From the NCBI GenBank assembly GCA_963971225.1, contig OZ020267.1, forward strand, positions 54,763,590 through 54,827,589: 64,000 bases of DNA. Direction: 5' to 3'. This document shows positions 23,901 through 35,974 of the stretch, piece after piece. How positions within the stretch are numbered: the first letter of the stretch is position 1; every line of letters starts with the position of its first letter. Source of the stretch: Melieria omissa (Eukaryota > Arthropoda > Insecta > Diptera > Ulidiidae). A program made the position numbers and the translations under genes. The notes below the pieces were generated by a model. It was not told the origin of the DNA. It ran no database searches and saw only the letters and a list, made by a program, of their open reading frames with translations.

Positions 23901-26900
23901 TTTTGAAAAAGGCAATGAACAGTCGAAATATAAGAGGTACTCACAGTTATTGCTGCTCTGGAAATCGCCATCGTTGAATTCCTCCGGGTCAACGGCAACA
24001 TTGTCATCACCAAAACCAGAAAAACCGACTGATGGCGCTTCGTCCATTGGTGATGGCGTAGAATTGCCGGCGAAAACATCTTTTTCATCGCTGGCATTGC
24101 TTTTTGTTTGCTCTTTTGCTGACAGCGCTTCCGGGATCTCTGTGCTGGGATACGGATCGATTGCCGGGTGAATGGGTGGACGTTTTTGCAAGGTGGGTAT
24201 GGGTGGTGAAAATACTGTTGCTTGCGAGGGCGGTGGTGGTGGTGGCATCATGAATGTCCCTTCATCACGTTGACAAGACGTTGCAGTTGCAAGCATTTCA
24301 CGTTTCAGCAGCGCTGGTACCGGTGGTGAAATCGGCACAGTTTTAGCGACTGGTGGAACCGATAAAGTCTCCGCATTCTGTTGGCGATTCATTAAAGTGG
24401 GTATTGGCGGTGATGTAACGGTAGATGACGATGGTTGTGCCGTGAGGGCCGCGGCATCCCGTTGACGATTCATTAAAGTTGGTATGGGAGGCGAAGAGGA
24501 AAATGCTGTCGAGGGTATTGCAGCAGCATTTGTGTCGATTTCTTCCTTCTGTATTGTGGCTATCGAGGGTGGTTCTGCTGCGGTTGGCAATGAAAGCGGC
24601 AGCGTGTCGTCAATGTCCATTGGTTCAATACATTCGTGTTGGTGCGAAAGTTGCTGCGTCGGCGATACATTAAATGTGCGCCTTTTCTCCAGACTTTTAT
24701 TTAAAGGCGGCACAGTAAACGTGCGACGTCCCTTATTAGAATCATTCAGATTAGCTGGCGAACTCTTCATTTCCGTTTCAGGTAACGCTTCATCTTCGCC
24801 TTTGTCCTCGGATGTAGCGGTAGCACCAACCATGACAACAGGTGTACTGAGCGAAGTGCTCTCATTGTAGGTGTTGTTAAGTGCAGCATCTCCATTAGTT
24901 GTGGTTGGAGACACGGCGCACTTATCGCTCGGTGGCGTGCCAAGATCGATAGTGCTATTTAAGTTAGCCAGTGCTGTTCTTGTTACCTCAACTTCGCTCT
25001 CCGCTTCTTTTGGCGGCGTGGTTGGCACAATTTGTATTTCAGTCGCCACCGACTTCTTGCGCTCAATTTCTTTGCGCTCTGTATACTCGGATTTTTCCAG
25101 ATAAACCATTTGTTTTTCGATCACCTTTGTGGGTGAACGAGGAAACTCCCTCAGATCGTTTGGACATCGTTTTATGGGAAAACCGGGCGAGCTGCTTGTA
25201 GAGCTCTTCCTGCTGCTTGTAGTCGACGCGTTCATTTCCGTCGATATGTTTACTTTGGCAGTGGTTTCCACTAGGGATTTTTGCGACGCCGTCATTTCCG
25301 CCGGGGGCTCCTCAATAACTTTATTGGGTGCATTTTCTTTGTAATTTTCGGCGCTAGTATTAAGCGATGATGTAGCCGACACGGTTGTATTGCTTGGGGT
25401 CTTCTCAATAACTTTATTGGGTGCATTTTCTTTGCAATTTTCGGCGCTAGTATTAAGCGATGATGTAGCCGATACAGTTGTGTTATTTGGTGTGGAGTCA
25501 GGCGTGGGTGACGTTGTCTCCAGTTCATTGATGCTGCTGTCTCTTTTTGTATCCTGCAACTCGCGCTCACTAAAGCTGTTCTTTTGCGAACGTTGATCAG
25601 GGAGTTCAACACTCTTGTTCAGCGAAACCTCGTGCTTGGATTGGTGTATTTCTAGATCGGTATCAGTTGAGGCAGATAGTGAGTTCCCATTGGCATTAGC
25701 CGGGAGTGGTGAAACCTTTGTTGAAATGCTTTCACCGGCATCGTTTTCCAAAGTGTCTACAGACTTGTCGCTGTGGTCACTATCGTCACAAGTCTTTACC
25801 ACTGCTACAGGTTCTTTTACAGGTAAGCCACCTACACTACTAGCATCAGTTGGAGACGGCTTCTCAACGGCCTCTGAACTACTTTGCACCAACTGCTCCT
25901 GGGTGAAGCTTATATCCACATCCATAGGTTCATCGTCGAATGTTACATTCACCAAATAGGGACTCATTGTTTCTTGACGTTGTTCTAGCGGTTCTACTTC
26001 CGCTGCGTCCAGTGGATTTTCCTCTGGTAGCTTCTTACCATCTTCTGCAGCAACGGCAGCATTAACAATCGGAATCGAGAGCTCCACCCGTTCTTCTGGC
26101 TGCGATGAATAAGCTGCGTTATCAGCTTTTGCTTCATGTAGTGGCTTCTCGATTGTTGTATCAAATGGATTCGTAATTGTATTGGTGAGTGTGGTGTTAC
26201 GTGAATTCGCGGCACTAAAGAAAGCGTCAATGCCAGAGTTCTCAGCGTTAAATTCATCTGCCATATACTCAGAGTTTATATTCATGACACCGTCTTGATA
26301 CGATTGGCACTCGGCGAATATTTCACTGTCTGATGAAACGGCCGTGTCGGTTTCGTTCGGTACGAATAGTTCCTGGTGAGCTTTATTGTTGGTATCTTTA
26401 AAGCAAATAATAGTGAAAAAAGCAGTGCAAATAATTATAAAGGCCAATGTGAATATGATTGCGATATGGCATTGTGTTACCTTTTTGCAGTGTTGAATTG
26501 AATTGTTGTTGGTGTTGATTAATATTTGCCGTAAGGGTTGGTATAAGTCCTTCCTCGAATGTTAACTTTAGGTGCTCTAAGGAATGGCAATGAAATGCAA
26601 TGATTAAGCGAATTGCATTGTGATTACAATTGAGATGGATTGTGCTATAAATTAATTTATTAGTTAAAGGAAGTACTGATTTAATTGTGGAACAGTTTTT
26701 ACTGACGAAAATCGGCGTTTTAGTATTCAACTGATATGTATTACATCCTATATAATTAATTATATTATTTATTACGTTGAAGAGTGTCTTGAGAAGTGTT
26801 TCTTGCCCACCAACATTGAACTCTCATAAAAAGCGCATTAACATGTAATCATTCAAATTATGAAAAGAATTATTACAAAGGAAAATTGGTGAAGGTGAAA

Positions 26901-29779
26901 GCGTCATATTTCATGTTCAATGCTAAGTTAAGTTCGCGTTTTAAAAATACGCGAACTTTCCTTGAGTTCTACTTGGCTCTGGCGTATTAAAGAATTTTCT
27001 GGGCGTGCCGACAGATTGTTAACTATGCCAGTCGTTGTAAAATTTGTGATTCGAACCAATTCGAAATAGCTCTGGTCAAAGAGCCAGCCCCACTCTGCTT
27101 ACTCACCTTCAATATTGGGATTTAAATGGCCAGGCAATTCTGGAATACTTGATTCATCAAATTCAGTCAAACCTTGTGAGGAGAAAGAATATTTTATAAA
27201 AATGTTATGCAAAGATAATTAATTAGGCTCATAGAACTATGCAAAACTTTGAGTTTAGTTTTAAATTTATTTTTATGTTGATTATTAAGAACATTAATAC
27301 ACCATTAATAAAAATCTCTTAGTTATTTTTCAAAATACTTTTCAGTTCAATTAAATTGAAATAAATAATTGCACAGCTTTAGCTAATCGATACGTACCCA
27401 CAAACTTGGTACAAGCCGTATTGACGCCCGTGTTGTGGTTCAGCTGAAATGGTAAGCCGTCGAATAGTCCAGCTTTCGATCGCAGACTCTGCAAAGCGGC
27501 TTCCTCAGAGGACGCGGCATTGGCTGCTGGTGCCATGACTACTGTCGTGGACGTCGTAGGTGTGCCTGGAGTGTCCTTGGCGCGTGGGGGCGATAACTTC
27601 AAGCCAGCCGATTTCGGGCTCAGCTGTAAAGGAATTAGATTGAAGAAAATTAAGTACATGGACATGGAAAAATTGGCGTGTGTGCCTTGTAAAAAAAAAT
27701 ATATATATGCCAAATTGAATTCAGTTTGCGCCAAGAGGCAGTCGTCACGATGGCACGAAATGCGCCGCTGCTTGTTTTTACGCTGTCAGCCGCATATGTA
27801 AATATGAAAATAAACAAGATAACACAACACAGCAGGTGTAGTGCAGCACGAACATGAACTTAACATCCAAATCACGAACAGCGAAATCTCTGAATATGTG
27901 GCACGTTGCAACAAGTGCATTCATTGGATGCAGTGGCCAACAGCAGCGCCAAGCCAACGACGCAGATTGTTAATATGTACATAAGTATTGAAATGGTTTT
28001 CTTAATTTGTATTTTGAATTTTCTCGAAATTTTGTCTCTCTTAAATTTATGCAATTCAAAAAGAAAACCAAAATTGATGTTTTCTGTGTGAATGTGTTGC
28101 CTGCGCCACATTTAAAGGTTGTGTGTGGCGCAGCGCGATTGTCTGTCTGTGAGTTTGTGGTTTTCTGCAACGAAATGCAATTAATGTGCAAACACCGATG
28201 CGCCGGTGGCGTTGGCCGAAAAGTGGGCGCGAACGATGGCGCATTTTGTTGGCTTTGGCTGGTGCAAAATGTGCACCTACTTTTTCATTTTTTGTTTTGT
28301 TGCTTTTCATGTACGCGCGTGTGTGTGTGTGTACGTGGACGGTAATTTGTCGCCTGGCATGGGAAAATGCGCACAAAATTGAATTAGCACAAACGAGACA
28401 AGGTTAAAGTCAGACAACGTTGCGGCCGCCGGCTGACCAATACTGCATAGAATCCGGTCGCAGTTGCGAAGCGTTGCGGCCGCACAAACGGATGCGACAC
28501 ACAAGTGACAAACACGAATGAGGGCGCAATGCTGCCGAAGCGAGTTGAAAACGCGCTACACTCATTAGAAGCGGACATTGCTGATTGCATTTGAGGAATT
28601 TTACACAATTTGGAACACAGGAGAAACTTCAGTTGATGAATGAATGATTGAAGAATGTATTTGTAATGTTGTTGTAGTTACCTTTCGATTCATGGACATA
28701 ACTATTTAGTGCTTTCGTTATCGCCACTTTTTCAAGAGTCAGAAAATAGTTAAAACTGTCCACACAAAGGATTCTTTGTGTAAGAATTGATAGACATTTT
28801 GTGACTGGATAGTAAAGACAAATTTTTTCTTCTGAGAGCAATGTTTTTAAATTCAAAGAAAGCTGCTTTGTCAAAAGTACATTTACAAGGAAAAACAAAA
28901 ATAAATTTATTCAAGTAAACATCTTGAAATCTGATCAAAATGGGAAATGATGTCACTCGAAAAGTTGTTTTGTCAAATATCCACAGATATGTTACAGCAG
29001 ACAAATGTTATAAAAGAAACTCAACATAGAAATACTATATTCTGCACAACTTTAAATATGAAAGGATACAACAAGCCAGTAGAAGAACACAAAACACCGA
29101 ACGTAAAGCACCAAACATACTCAAATAAGCGAGAGCGCTGGCGACAAAAGAATAAAGAACTGACAAGTATCTAATTATATTGAATTGAAAGCAACAAATG
29201 TGCAAAAACAAAACTGAATACGCAGTGCCGCAAGTGGCGCCGCCGCTTGGCTGTTCAATCGATCAGTAGAAGCAAATATTCAATAAATATTCTCTTGCGA
29301 CGTCGAATGTCCTGCGAGCAGTTGCAACATACCTCAGCTGCCGATAATGCAATCGATGGCGATGTCGTGCAGATTGGGCTCTTGTTGTGATTTTCTGTGG
29401 CAGCATCATCGCCAATTGTGGCTTGATTCAGGCTGTCGTTGATCTGTATGAGCAGTTCCTCGATGGTGTTGTTGGTGGCCGAGTTGGAGTGCGTCGAGCT
29501 GCTGTTGCTGTAAAAGTGCGGCAGCAATGCAGACGGCGATGCGGGCGGTGAAGGCGAGGCGCGTATTGGCGACGCAATCGGCCGAAACTCGTCGGTTAGG
29601 CGCAGCGCGGCGGCGATACAATGTCCGTTTAGTGGTGGCGACGCGCCACGTCCGAGCGGCGATGGCGGCGTTGGCGATCGGTTCGAATGCGCGGAATTGT
29701 GCATTTGTTCTGTTGTGGACACCGTGTCGTTCAGGACCAGACTAATTGGTCGCTTTATGAGATTCGAAATGAAATCCAT
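12964..29779 (-). CDS. tacc: Transforming acidic coiled-coil protein (TACC), 12 coding exons, 1483 aa
   Basis: TACC binds the microtubule polymerase Msps/XMAP215 and, when phosphorylated by Aurora A, stabilises microtubules at centrosomes and spindles (family knowledge). Exons, high to low: 29779-29333, 27623-27398, 27172-27107, 26576-26481, 26395-23945, 15442-15027, 14949-14870, 14791-14723, 13836-13732, 13609-13448, 13369-13220, 13147-12964. All junctions are GT-AG, all phases agree, and the sum is 4452 nt. The C-terminal 220-odd residues form the TACC coiled coil, ending in [13 protein letters not shown] as in animal TACCs (ENEELTRICDDLI). The motif [11 protein letters not shown] at about residues 1119-1129 matches the Aurora-A site region (QSLYLKFDPLL of TACC3). 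The centre is acidic, low in complexity and probably disordered. The ATG at 29779 is chosen because upstream frames lack an ATG. Confidence 0.93.
15027..15442 (-). CDS. tacc: tacc exon with SDF and Aurora-A-like motif
   Basis: Encodes [16 protein letters not shown] followed by [16 protein letters not shown]. The second Ser aligns with the Aurora-A target Ser of vertebrate TACC3 and of fly TACC. Acidic Ser-rich tail after it. Donor GTAAGT at 15026, acceptor GACGCAG at 15443. The hydrophobic run seen in an unspliced frame upstream of 15442 is intron. Confidence 0.9.
16907..17099. mobile_element. Non-autonomous hAT MITE, 193 bp, 8-bp TSD
   Basis: Left end CAGGGATGAGCAAC..GCGGCCCG, right end CGGGCC-type inverted copy GGCCCGTTGCTCACCCTTG. 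Flanked by the exact 8-bp duplication TTCTATAC (16899-16906 and 17100-17107). No coding capacity. The CAGGG-type ends, GCGGCCC core and 8-bp target duplication are hAT hallmarks. Confidence 0.85.
17138..17494 (+). mobile_element. tRNA-derived SINE with (GAA)n tail and 16-bp TSD
   Basis: Head with a pol III A box (TAGCTCAGCTGGCTAGTG at about 17146-17163) and B-box-like GAGTTCAATAC near 17189-17199, then an unrelated body and a pure GAA/AAG tail. The same 16 bp, AAAGTTCAATTCCGGC, flanks both ends (17122-17137 and 17495-17510), so the insertion is intact and fairly recent. A reversed body and tail copy lies near 51.4 kb. Confidence 0.87.
19821..19840. promoter_or_regulatory. GAGA-factor-type motif in GC-rich block
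   Basis: GAGCGAGAGAGAGAGAGCGA within a GC-richer island (about 19.2-20.0 kb) inside the large tacc intron. Such clusters are common in fly promoters, so an internal tacc promoter is possible. Inference only. Confidence 0.3.
20188..20578. mobile_element. Unclassified element with 12-bp perfect inverted ends, 391 bp
   Basis: Starts CACCGTGCGACA and ends TGTCGCACGGTG, with the related subterminal pieces AGTGACAC and CAGTGTGAC. Flanks read TAT on both sides, so a 3-bp duplication is possible. AT-rich interior, no ORF. The superfamily is not clear from the ends. Confidence 0.6.
23945..26395 (-). CDS. tacc: tacc large central exon (817 codons)
   Basis: Codes for the acidic, Ser/Thr/Pro-rich central part. 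It opens (D)[16 protein letters not shown] and contains a 31-residue tandem duplication ([11 protein letters not shown]... twice, genomic 25311-25496), two RRTF(T/N)V motifs, and a C-terminal series of four SPP(I/V)P(T/A)L boxes, with a polyproline run before the last one. Many Ser/Thr-Pro sites could be kinase targets. Acceptor TTTAAAG at 26396 in phase, donor GTGAGT at 23944. The hydrophobic residues that an open reading frame adds before the acceptor are intron. Confidence 0.9.
25311..25496 (-). repeat. 93-bp tandem duplication inside tacc coding sequence
   Basis: Two adjacent in-frame 93-bp units, nearly identical over their first two thirds and diverging at the last few codons. The protein gains a second 31-residue copy. 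Confidence 0.9.
26930..26958. repeat. Short perfect hairpin in tacc intron
   Basis: AAGTTCGCGT and ACGCGAACTT, 10-bp perfect arms separated by 9 nt of A/T, between the tacc exons at 26576 and 27107. Confidence 0.6.
28110..28610. other. GC-richer non-coding block in tacc intron
   Basis: Local rise in GC with many CG dinucleotides and a TG microsatellite near 28317-28332. Overlapping ORFs in several frames look like chance. It could contain regulatory sequence. Confidence 0.3.
29333..29779 (-). CDS. tacc: tacc first coding exon ([10 protein letters not shown] form)
   Basis: Encodes 149 residues starting [14 protein letters not shown] and ending ALSAAE, rich in Ser, Pro, Asn and Ala ([21 protein letters not shown]). 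Donor GTATGT, phase 0, matching the phase-0 acceptor at 27623. The ATG sits in a good context (CGAAATGG). No fold is recognised, so probably disordered. The region just upstream should hold the promoter of this form. Confidence 0.8.
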
Positions 29780-30800
29780 TTCGTGGCGCGTTTTCAAATT
29801 TTTATGCCGTAATCGTAATATCTTATTTGAGGGCTCTTTCTTGGCCGCGTCAGTGCCGAAAAATATCTGACGAAGAGAAAATTCTGTGACACGACCAATG
29901 TGGCGCGCCGTGAGTTTTCCTCTGTTGGGTTTTCGCTCGACTGACTGTTTCCGCTCCGCTTTTCTTTTTATTCAACACGCATGATTAGTTTTTGTCTTCG
30001 ATTGATTTGGCAAGTCGTACGCGACAAGCCCAATGCGCTACAATATATGTATTTTATTTTCCTTACGGTTTGAATGCAGAAAATCGCGTGATTATCGAAA
30101 CACGGCAAGAGAATGAAGCGACACGCTTGCATGCGTCGCTGACTGCTCCAACTCCCCTTTTACGCTTTTCTGATGACTTGTAAATTAATATTCTTCGATT
30201 ATCCTTTTCTGTTTTCGGCAAACGATCAAATTCAATTTTTTGTTGTTGATATTGTTTTCGAAAAGTTTTCCGACTATTTTAACGTATTTCACTATGATTT
30301 TTACGGTTGTTTATTTGTGAGTACACAAAATTGCGTTGTGCGTGCCGCTGCAGCAATCGAAGACGAGGAAAATCAAACGATCACGTCGAGGTGATGCGCA
30401 CCGTCTGTCCGCGGTTGGGGCTGGCACCGTTCGCTGTTGGTTGCTGCTGGTGGATGGCGGTGTCGCGATCATCGGCGCGTGTTGCTTCGCCGAATGCTCA
30501 GATACAAATTGAAAATATTTCTTATTTTCAATTTCAGTTTCGTTGGTTTGCTTTTGAGCGTATTTTGGTTTTTTGTGGTTGCTGCTTTCGGCGCGCTGCT
30601 GTTTACAATCGCTATTACACTTGCGATCGCGGTCGCACGACTACAAAACACAGAGTACGAATGTAGCGGTGAGATTGGTGGGTGCTCTTGATTTCGCGCC
30701 GTTATCATTGTGGGGCCGTGGCAGCGGCAGCGGCTGCTCAACTTGGCGAATCTATTCAATTTGTCGTTTGTTTGTGTGATTCGCACGAACGACGAACAAC
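29780..30800 (-). promoter_or_regulatory. Presumed 5'UTR/promoter region of tacc (MDFIS form)
   Basis: GC- and CpG-richer kilobase directly upstream of the ATG at 29779. No TATA box stands out. Placed by position only. Confidence 0.35.
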
Positions 30801-31203
30801 ATACGAGACTGTTGTCAATGGTTTTGTGATGCTGATGAGCAACAATGCTCAAGTGTTTGTAAAAAAAATGAGGGTGAGGAGTTCAAGCGAGTAAAATCTC
30901 TTAACAAAAAAAATGCAAACTTAATTAATTCGAAAGGTCTAATGGGTGAATCTGTTAATTCGATCGATTAAACAATTATCGATTAATTAAGTAATGAGAG
31001 ACTGGAGCTGAGCAAAAGAAAAAAGTGAACACGATTTGAGGAAAACGGTAAGCAGGAGCTGACTTAACAAAGAGATTGAATTAGCTGACGGCTTGCTGAT
31101 CAATTGACAATATCACTGAAGAAGTCGTAGTTGCTAAAGTTGTTCGTGTGATAGTCGAAACCAGACTAAACTCCGAATGAATACGACACGTTCCTTCAGT
31201 TAA

Positions 31204-31699
31204 CCCATTGCTGCCAGTTACCAGTTCCGTCCATACGATTTTGATAAAATTTCATACACGACCTAAAAGTGACCCGAAATGATCAGAAACAAAATTTCAG
31301 CTTTATATCTCTGCACGTTACTGAGTTATTCATTAGGTATTTTGTGCCGCTTAAGCAGCAATGGTAGCTTTTTTCCATATTTTGTGAAGTGATCAGGTTA
31401 ACACGTGAACGAAAGTTGTATTTTTTACAGGTGAGTTAGGAGGCAGATTTTGTTTAAGTTCTAAGGCCACTAAATTTCGCCACATTTTCCACCTCCGAAA
31501 AATTCACGATTTTTGGAGTCTGGTAACTCTAGCTAGATGGAAAAACTTTAGGGTGACCTTCACTAGGTTAAGGTAGTTCCATCTTTACCCTAACTATCCT
31601 TATTAATGGTTTTGAGAGATCTCAAACATTGACTTTTTTGTGATTTGAAAAAAAAATCAATTTTCATGGGTAAAATTTTACCCATTAGGCAGTAATGGG
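31204..31699. mobile_element. piggyBac-type MITE, 496 bp, TTAA TSD
   Basis: Ends CCCATTGCTGCC and GGCAGTAATGGG (11 of 12 inverted matches), flanked on both sides by TTAA (31200-31203; 31700-31703). No ORF. TTAA plus CCC ends is the piggyBac signature. Confidence 0.8.
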
Positions 31700-34600
31700 T
31701 TAACTCGCACACACTGCCGGAAGTTCTATGACAAATACTCCCAGTGAAGTTTCTTTTGTATCGCAGAACATTCGCCAGGTGCTGAGTTGTGTTGCCTAAA
31801 ACCCAACATTGCCCATGTTTGACTTTCTTAGCGTTTACATTTCACCAGCTTTGTTAAGCGAAGCAAGATGAGTGGAACCAGAAGTAGCCATACAAGATTA
31901 AAACGAAATGTATTCATATGATAAAAGACAACTCGAAAGTACTGAAGAGTAAAAATACATCAGAATGGGAAACCAATAATCTGCAAGACCTGAACAAGTT
32001 CAAGGTTAAACCGAACTACTGATGAGCATAACACTGTATTCGTAACAGATGCCAATAGCGAATCTGGAGGTTTAGGAGTACAACTCCTAATTCATCTCGG
32101 AGCCTGGGCTTACAGCTAAAATGTGAGTCCAACTTGTGAATCTTTCAGGTCACAGTCCCCACCAATAATAATAATAATTATTATAGTTCCCGTAGTTCCA
32201 TAGTTTCCTGTAATCTTTTGTTACACTTACCTACTCAAATTTTTCCAGCAGTACAAAACCCAATACATATAAACATATCTGGGACAGATATGAATTCTTC
32301 AAAATTTTGCAAAGCAATTAATTGTCTTTTTAACCGAAAAGCAGCATCGTAAAATTTAAAAAAATAAAACAATCGTGATTCTTTACAGCAACATAAAGAA
32401 GGACGACTTAGATTGCTATAAACACTACCACAACAAAAAAAAGCGATTCGTGAACAACTCATTCAATGTTACATCGTCAAGTATGACTTGGACACACAGA
32501 CACCAAAGGCACATAAGCACAACAACCAATAAACGCACAATGACTAAGTCATTCAAATGAAATTACTTGCAATTAAAGCGAACGAAATGGTAGTCTGTAT
32601 TTGAAGCAGGCCGCAAGTAAATCGAATTAATCGTGCAGCGGCATTAGCACGAGAACGAACTTGTTGCAATAAACTGCAATGCGATTAAAGACACAACAGC
32701 AAACGGTAGCTGAAGAACACAGAATAGCTGCAGCGAATGCTTTCCTGAGCGGTGGGAGTGCCCGAGAGACTTGTGCCGCTGGCAGCGAGACGCCGATATG
32801 AATTAGCAACGGCCACGACGGCGACGACAAGAATGCACCAGAGAGCGGTGCGACGAGCGACGGCGATGTTGAGTGCCGCAGAAAAGAGCAAGAAACAACA
32901 ACTAAAATGTAAGACATCAAATGCCGGCAAAAGGGGTTTGGAAGCGCTTTGTAATTGGCAATTGGCAAATGCGAAGGGCGCGGTGGTTGACGCCACAAGT
33001 TGCTTTGCATGTTGCCGTTGCAAGTGAGGTAGAGGAAAATGCAACTGAAGAGTTTTGCAGCACTGACTTGTCGGCCGATGGCGCAAATTATCACACGAAA
33101 CATCTTATTTTGAGGGGCTAGGACGGCCCATAGCGAGTGAATAATCTTTATAGCTATTTGAGCAGAAGGGATCTACTAATTGTAAAGGATTCCAAAAAAA
33201 GAATCATTGAAATTGGTGTCATTCTAAAGTTTTTCTGGTCATATGTTTTACTGGATAATTTTATAGAACTCGGTTTCGGGTTGATTTTGAAGAAAAAGGT
33301 AAGAAAATTGGGTTTTAAATAATGCACTTTTTTTACATTCATCTTTGTGCGCAGTTAGCCATCGGCTGCTGAGAACAGCTGCCGAAAGACAGATGTTTTA
33401 GTTAGTTTACTGAGTGATTCAACGATAAACATGGCAAATTATTAATAAACTTCATACAATAGTTTCAATTAAATGAAAAATGTGTACTGCCCCATGATGA
33501 TGAAAGTGTAGGTAGCAAGCGAGGTAGTTGTCAGAGACGTAGAACAGCGAAAGGTACACTTAATCCAGGCTCGGTTGTGATGCCACGGAAAACAATCATG
33601 TTTTGCTTGATCAATTAACTGATTCGCTAACATTCTTTTAGTTTATCGAAAGAATAAAATAAATGATAACACATTTGATTGTGGTTTACATCGAATCGAT
33701 TTTATATATAAAACAAACATAGTAGCAGCGACAAGTCTGCATGCATGTTGAAATCAGCGTTGTGTAAAATACATTTAAATGAAACGAATACAAAAATTCG
33801 TTTCACTTGTACAGTGTAAATATAAGCAATTGCAAACATTTCTGGATTTTTTGGGGGCGTTCTCGATTCCAAATGCAAACAATCCCTCTTCAGTCGACGA
33901 TAATGCTAGATTGTAACAACAAAGTCAAATAAAAACAACACTTTCCATAGGGGCCACGCGTCACATTTGTGGATCCGATGCCATGGCGGAGAAAGCAGCA
34001 GGAAAAGCAAAGCAAATTCATGCGAAGCAGTAGGCGACTAAAAATAGCAACAACACATTGTTATGTCGTCACAGCGATAACATTGTTCTGAGTCTTGTTG
34101 CACTACAAAATGCAACAAGACATTGGAAAAATAAATAAATACAAGAAAACAGCTTGCTTGCAGATGCAGTTTTGTGTTTTTGTTGGGCACATGAACTGAG
34201 TGTGCGGCGCGAGGTGGTGGCGGCAATGTTGGGGTACATGATGCACTGGAGGCAGTAGCAATCTCCGCATCACACTTGCGCACGTCTCACCATCCCACGC
34301 ATTCACAGATGCATGCTGCAGCATTGCAGTGTAGCAAGGAAACAGTTTTGCCTGGTCGTCATTGTCGCTGGCAACTGTGTTTATGTTTTTGCTTTAAATT
34401 TTATGGCAGAATGAAATGCGTTTCGTGCAACGTAGCGGCGAGTGCTGCTAATTTAATGGTGTTTTACTTCGCATCGAATGCAAATTTCTGGCAGATTATA
34501 TTGTAGTTTTAGTGTTGTTGCTGCAGACAATTTACGATCAAGTGTGGCAGCTAGCAGGTTTAATGGATCGACCATAAATAGGGCAGCGATAGAAAATAGT

Positions 34601-34832
34601 TCCAGGCATTTTTGATGAATAGAAAAAAATGTTCATTGAAGCGGAAGCTTCTATGTTCAGTATTATATATATTTTCTATTATATTTTTAGTTAAGTTGAG
34701 AATTATTACAATGAAAATTCATGAAGAAAAATGTGCTTATTCAGTGCGAGTCATCTTGCCGATTTCTTTAAGCATTTTTAAACATTCATAGATATTGTCG
34801 AATCCGTCTCAGTTGGCATCTAGGAATCTTAA

Positions 34833-35263
34833 GGCTTGATTACACGTAACGATTACAGCAACTCGAACGAGTACTCGTTTCGTATAAACAGTAAGGCGAG
34901 TTCTTGATTGAGTCAGTGACCGATGAAAGTGGCGAGAGAGTCACTAGAATCACATTTTGTTTGCTAGGCCGAGCATTACGTTACCGTTAAATTTTTCTCT
35001 TTTTCGCAACGATTCGCGGAATCGCTCGTCACATGCGGAATCGCTCGTAACATGCGGAATGCGTCACACACCACTTTTCGCTCGGTTGAGTTTAATTGCG
35101 CGAGTTGCTTAGTTCATTTTGTGCATTGTAAAACCGAACTGACTCGCCACGTGTCAAAATACGTTTGAACAACTCGTCGCTTTTGCTCGCTATCTATCCC
35201 AATTCTTTCGGCCTAGTACCATTTTGGTGTCTCGTCACTCGACTCGTTACGTGCAATCAAGCC
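34833..35263. mobile_element. TTAA-flanked inverted-repeat element, 431 bp
   Basis: Ends GGCTTGATTACACGTAACGA and the inverted TCGTTACGTGCAATCAAGCC (19 of 20 match), with TTAA on both sides. Non-coding. Inside, at about 34998-35058, GAATCGCTCGT/ACATGCGG units repeat. TTAA fits piggyBac or Kolobok; a 3-bp TTA/TAA reading would fit PIF/Harbinger. Confidence 0.78.
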
Positions 35264-35974
35264 TTAACTAACTAAAACCACTCTCTGTCTCTGTTATTCG
35301 ATCGACCGAAGCATACACCCAAGTGGGTCGATTTTTCACTGCCCTAATCATGTTCAGCTGTCGGTAATTAACGACTTTTACGAGCAGCTTTTCGCCACTA
35401 ATGGTCTGAACACATTCAAGACGGCAGCGACAAAGCCACACTACTTCCAGATGGTGTCGGCTTCGACTGTCACCGTGAGTCAACTAGGTGATTACAATAA
35501 AAGCGACAGCAACGTTATCACAATCAAATTTTTAACTCCCAAACAGAAATTTGAAAGTGCTTCGGTACCTACTATCGCGTTTGTCTATATCTATTTTACC
35601 GTTTTGTACAATAAATTTCAAACAAAGGCCAATGTGTAATATTTAATGTTTAAAACTATTATGTTTTAACTGGTAACAAATTTGTATATGTTGTTCAAAG
35701 CAAACCGAAAAACTACGAAAACTGCCATTAAAAATATTTAATTTGAAGTAGTGATGACAATGAAAGTTCTATGTTTGGCGACAACATTGAATTGAGTAAT
35801 CGTGCCCATACGAACGTTCTGATTCTATATTTTGACAGATGCAGTCGTGTCGCTGCCGTCGTCTATGCGTTCGGAACATAATGGTGATTGCAATGGCATT
35901 TCTGGGCATCTGTCTGAGAAACTCTGCACTGTCATGCATTTTGTTAGTAAAGTGTGTGTAGAAAAATATACATA

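Larger units (their letters stand above)
15443..23944 (-). other. 8.5-kb tacc intron with transposons and a possible internal promoter
   Basis: Holds a small hAT element, a SINE, a 391-bp element with inverted ends, and a GC-richer block at 18.5-20.0 kb. No nested gene is convincing. A 69-codon + strand ORF at 19502-19711 has a true ATG but no family I know. Confidence 0.5.

Noticed and set aside
26396..26447. Hydrophobic N-terminus ([11 protein letters not shown]) that looks like a signal anchor before the large tacc exon
   Set aside because: It is the pyrimidine-rich intron end read as protein. A good acceptor in the right phase lies at 26396.
32627..33103. 158-codon minus-strand ORF with a true ATG
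   Set aside because: A second frame in the same block is also open, there is no recognisable domain, and the composition is explained by low stop density in a GC-rich patch.
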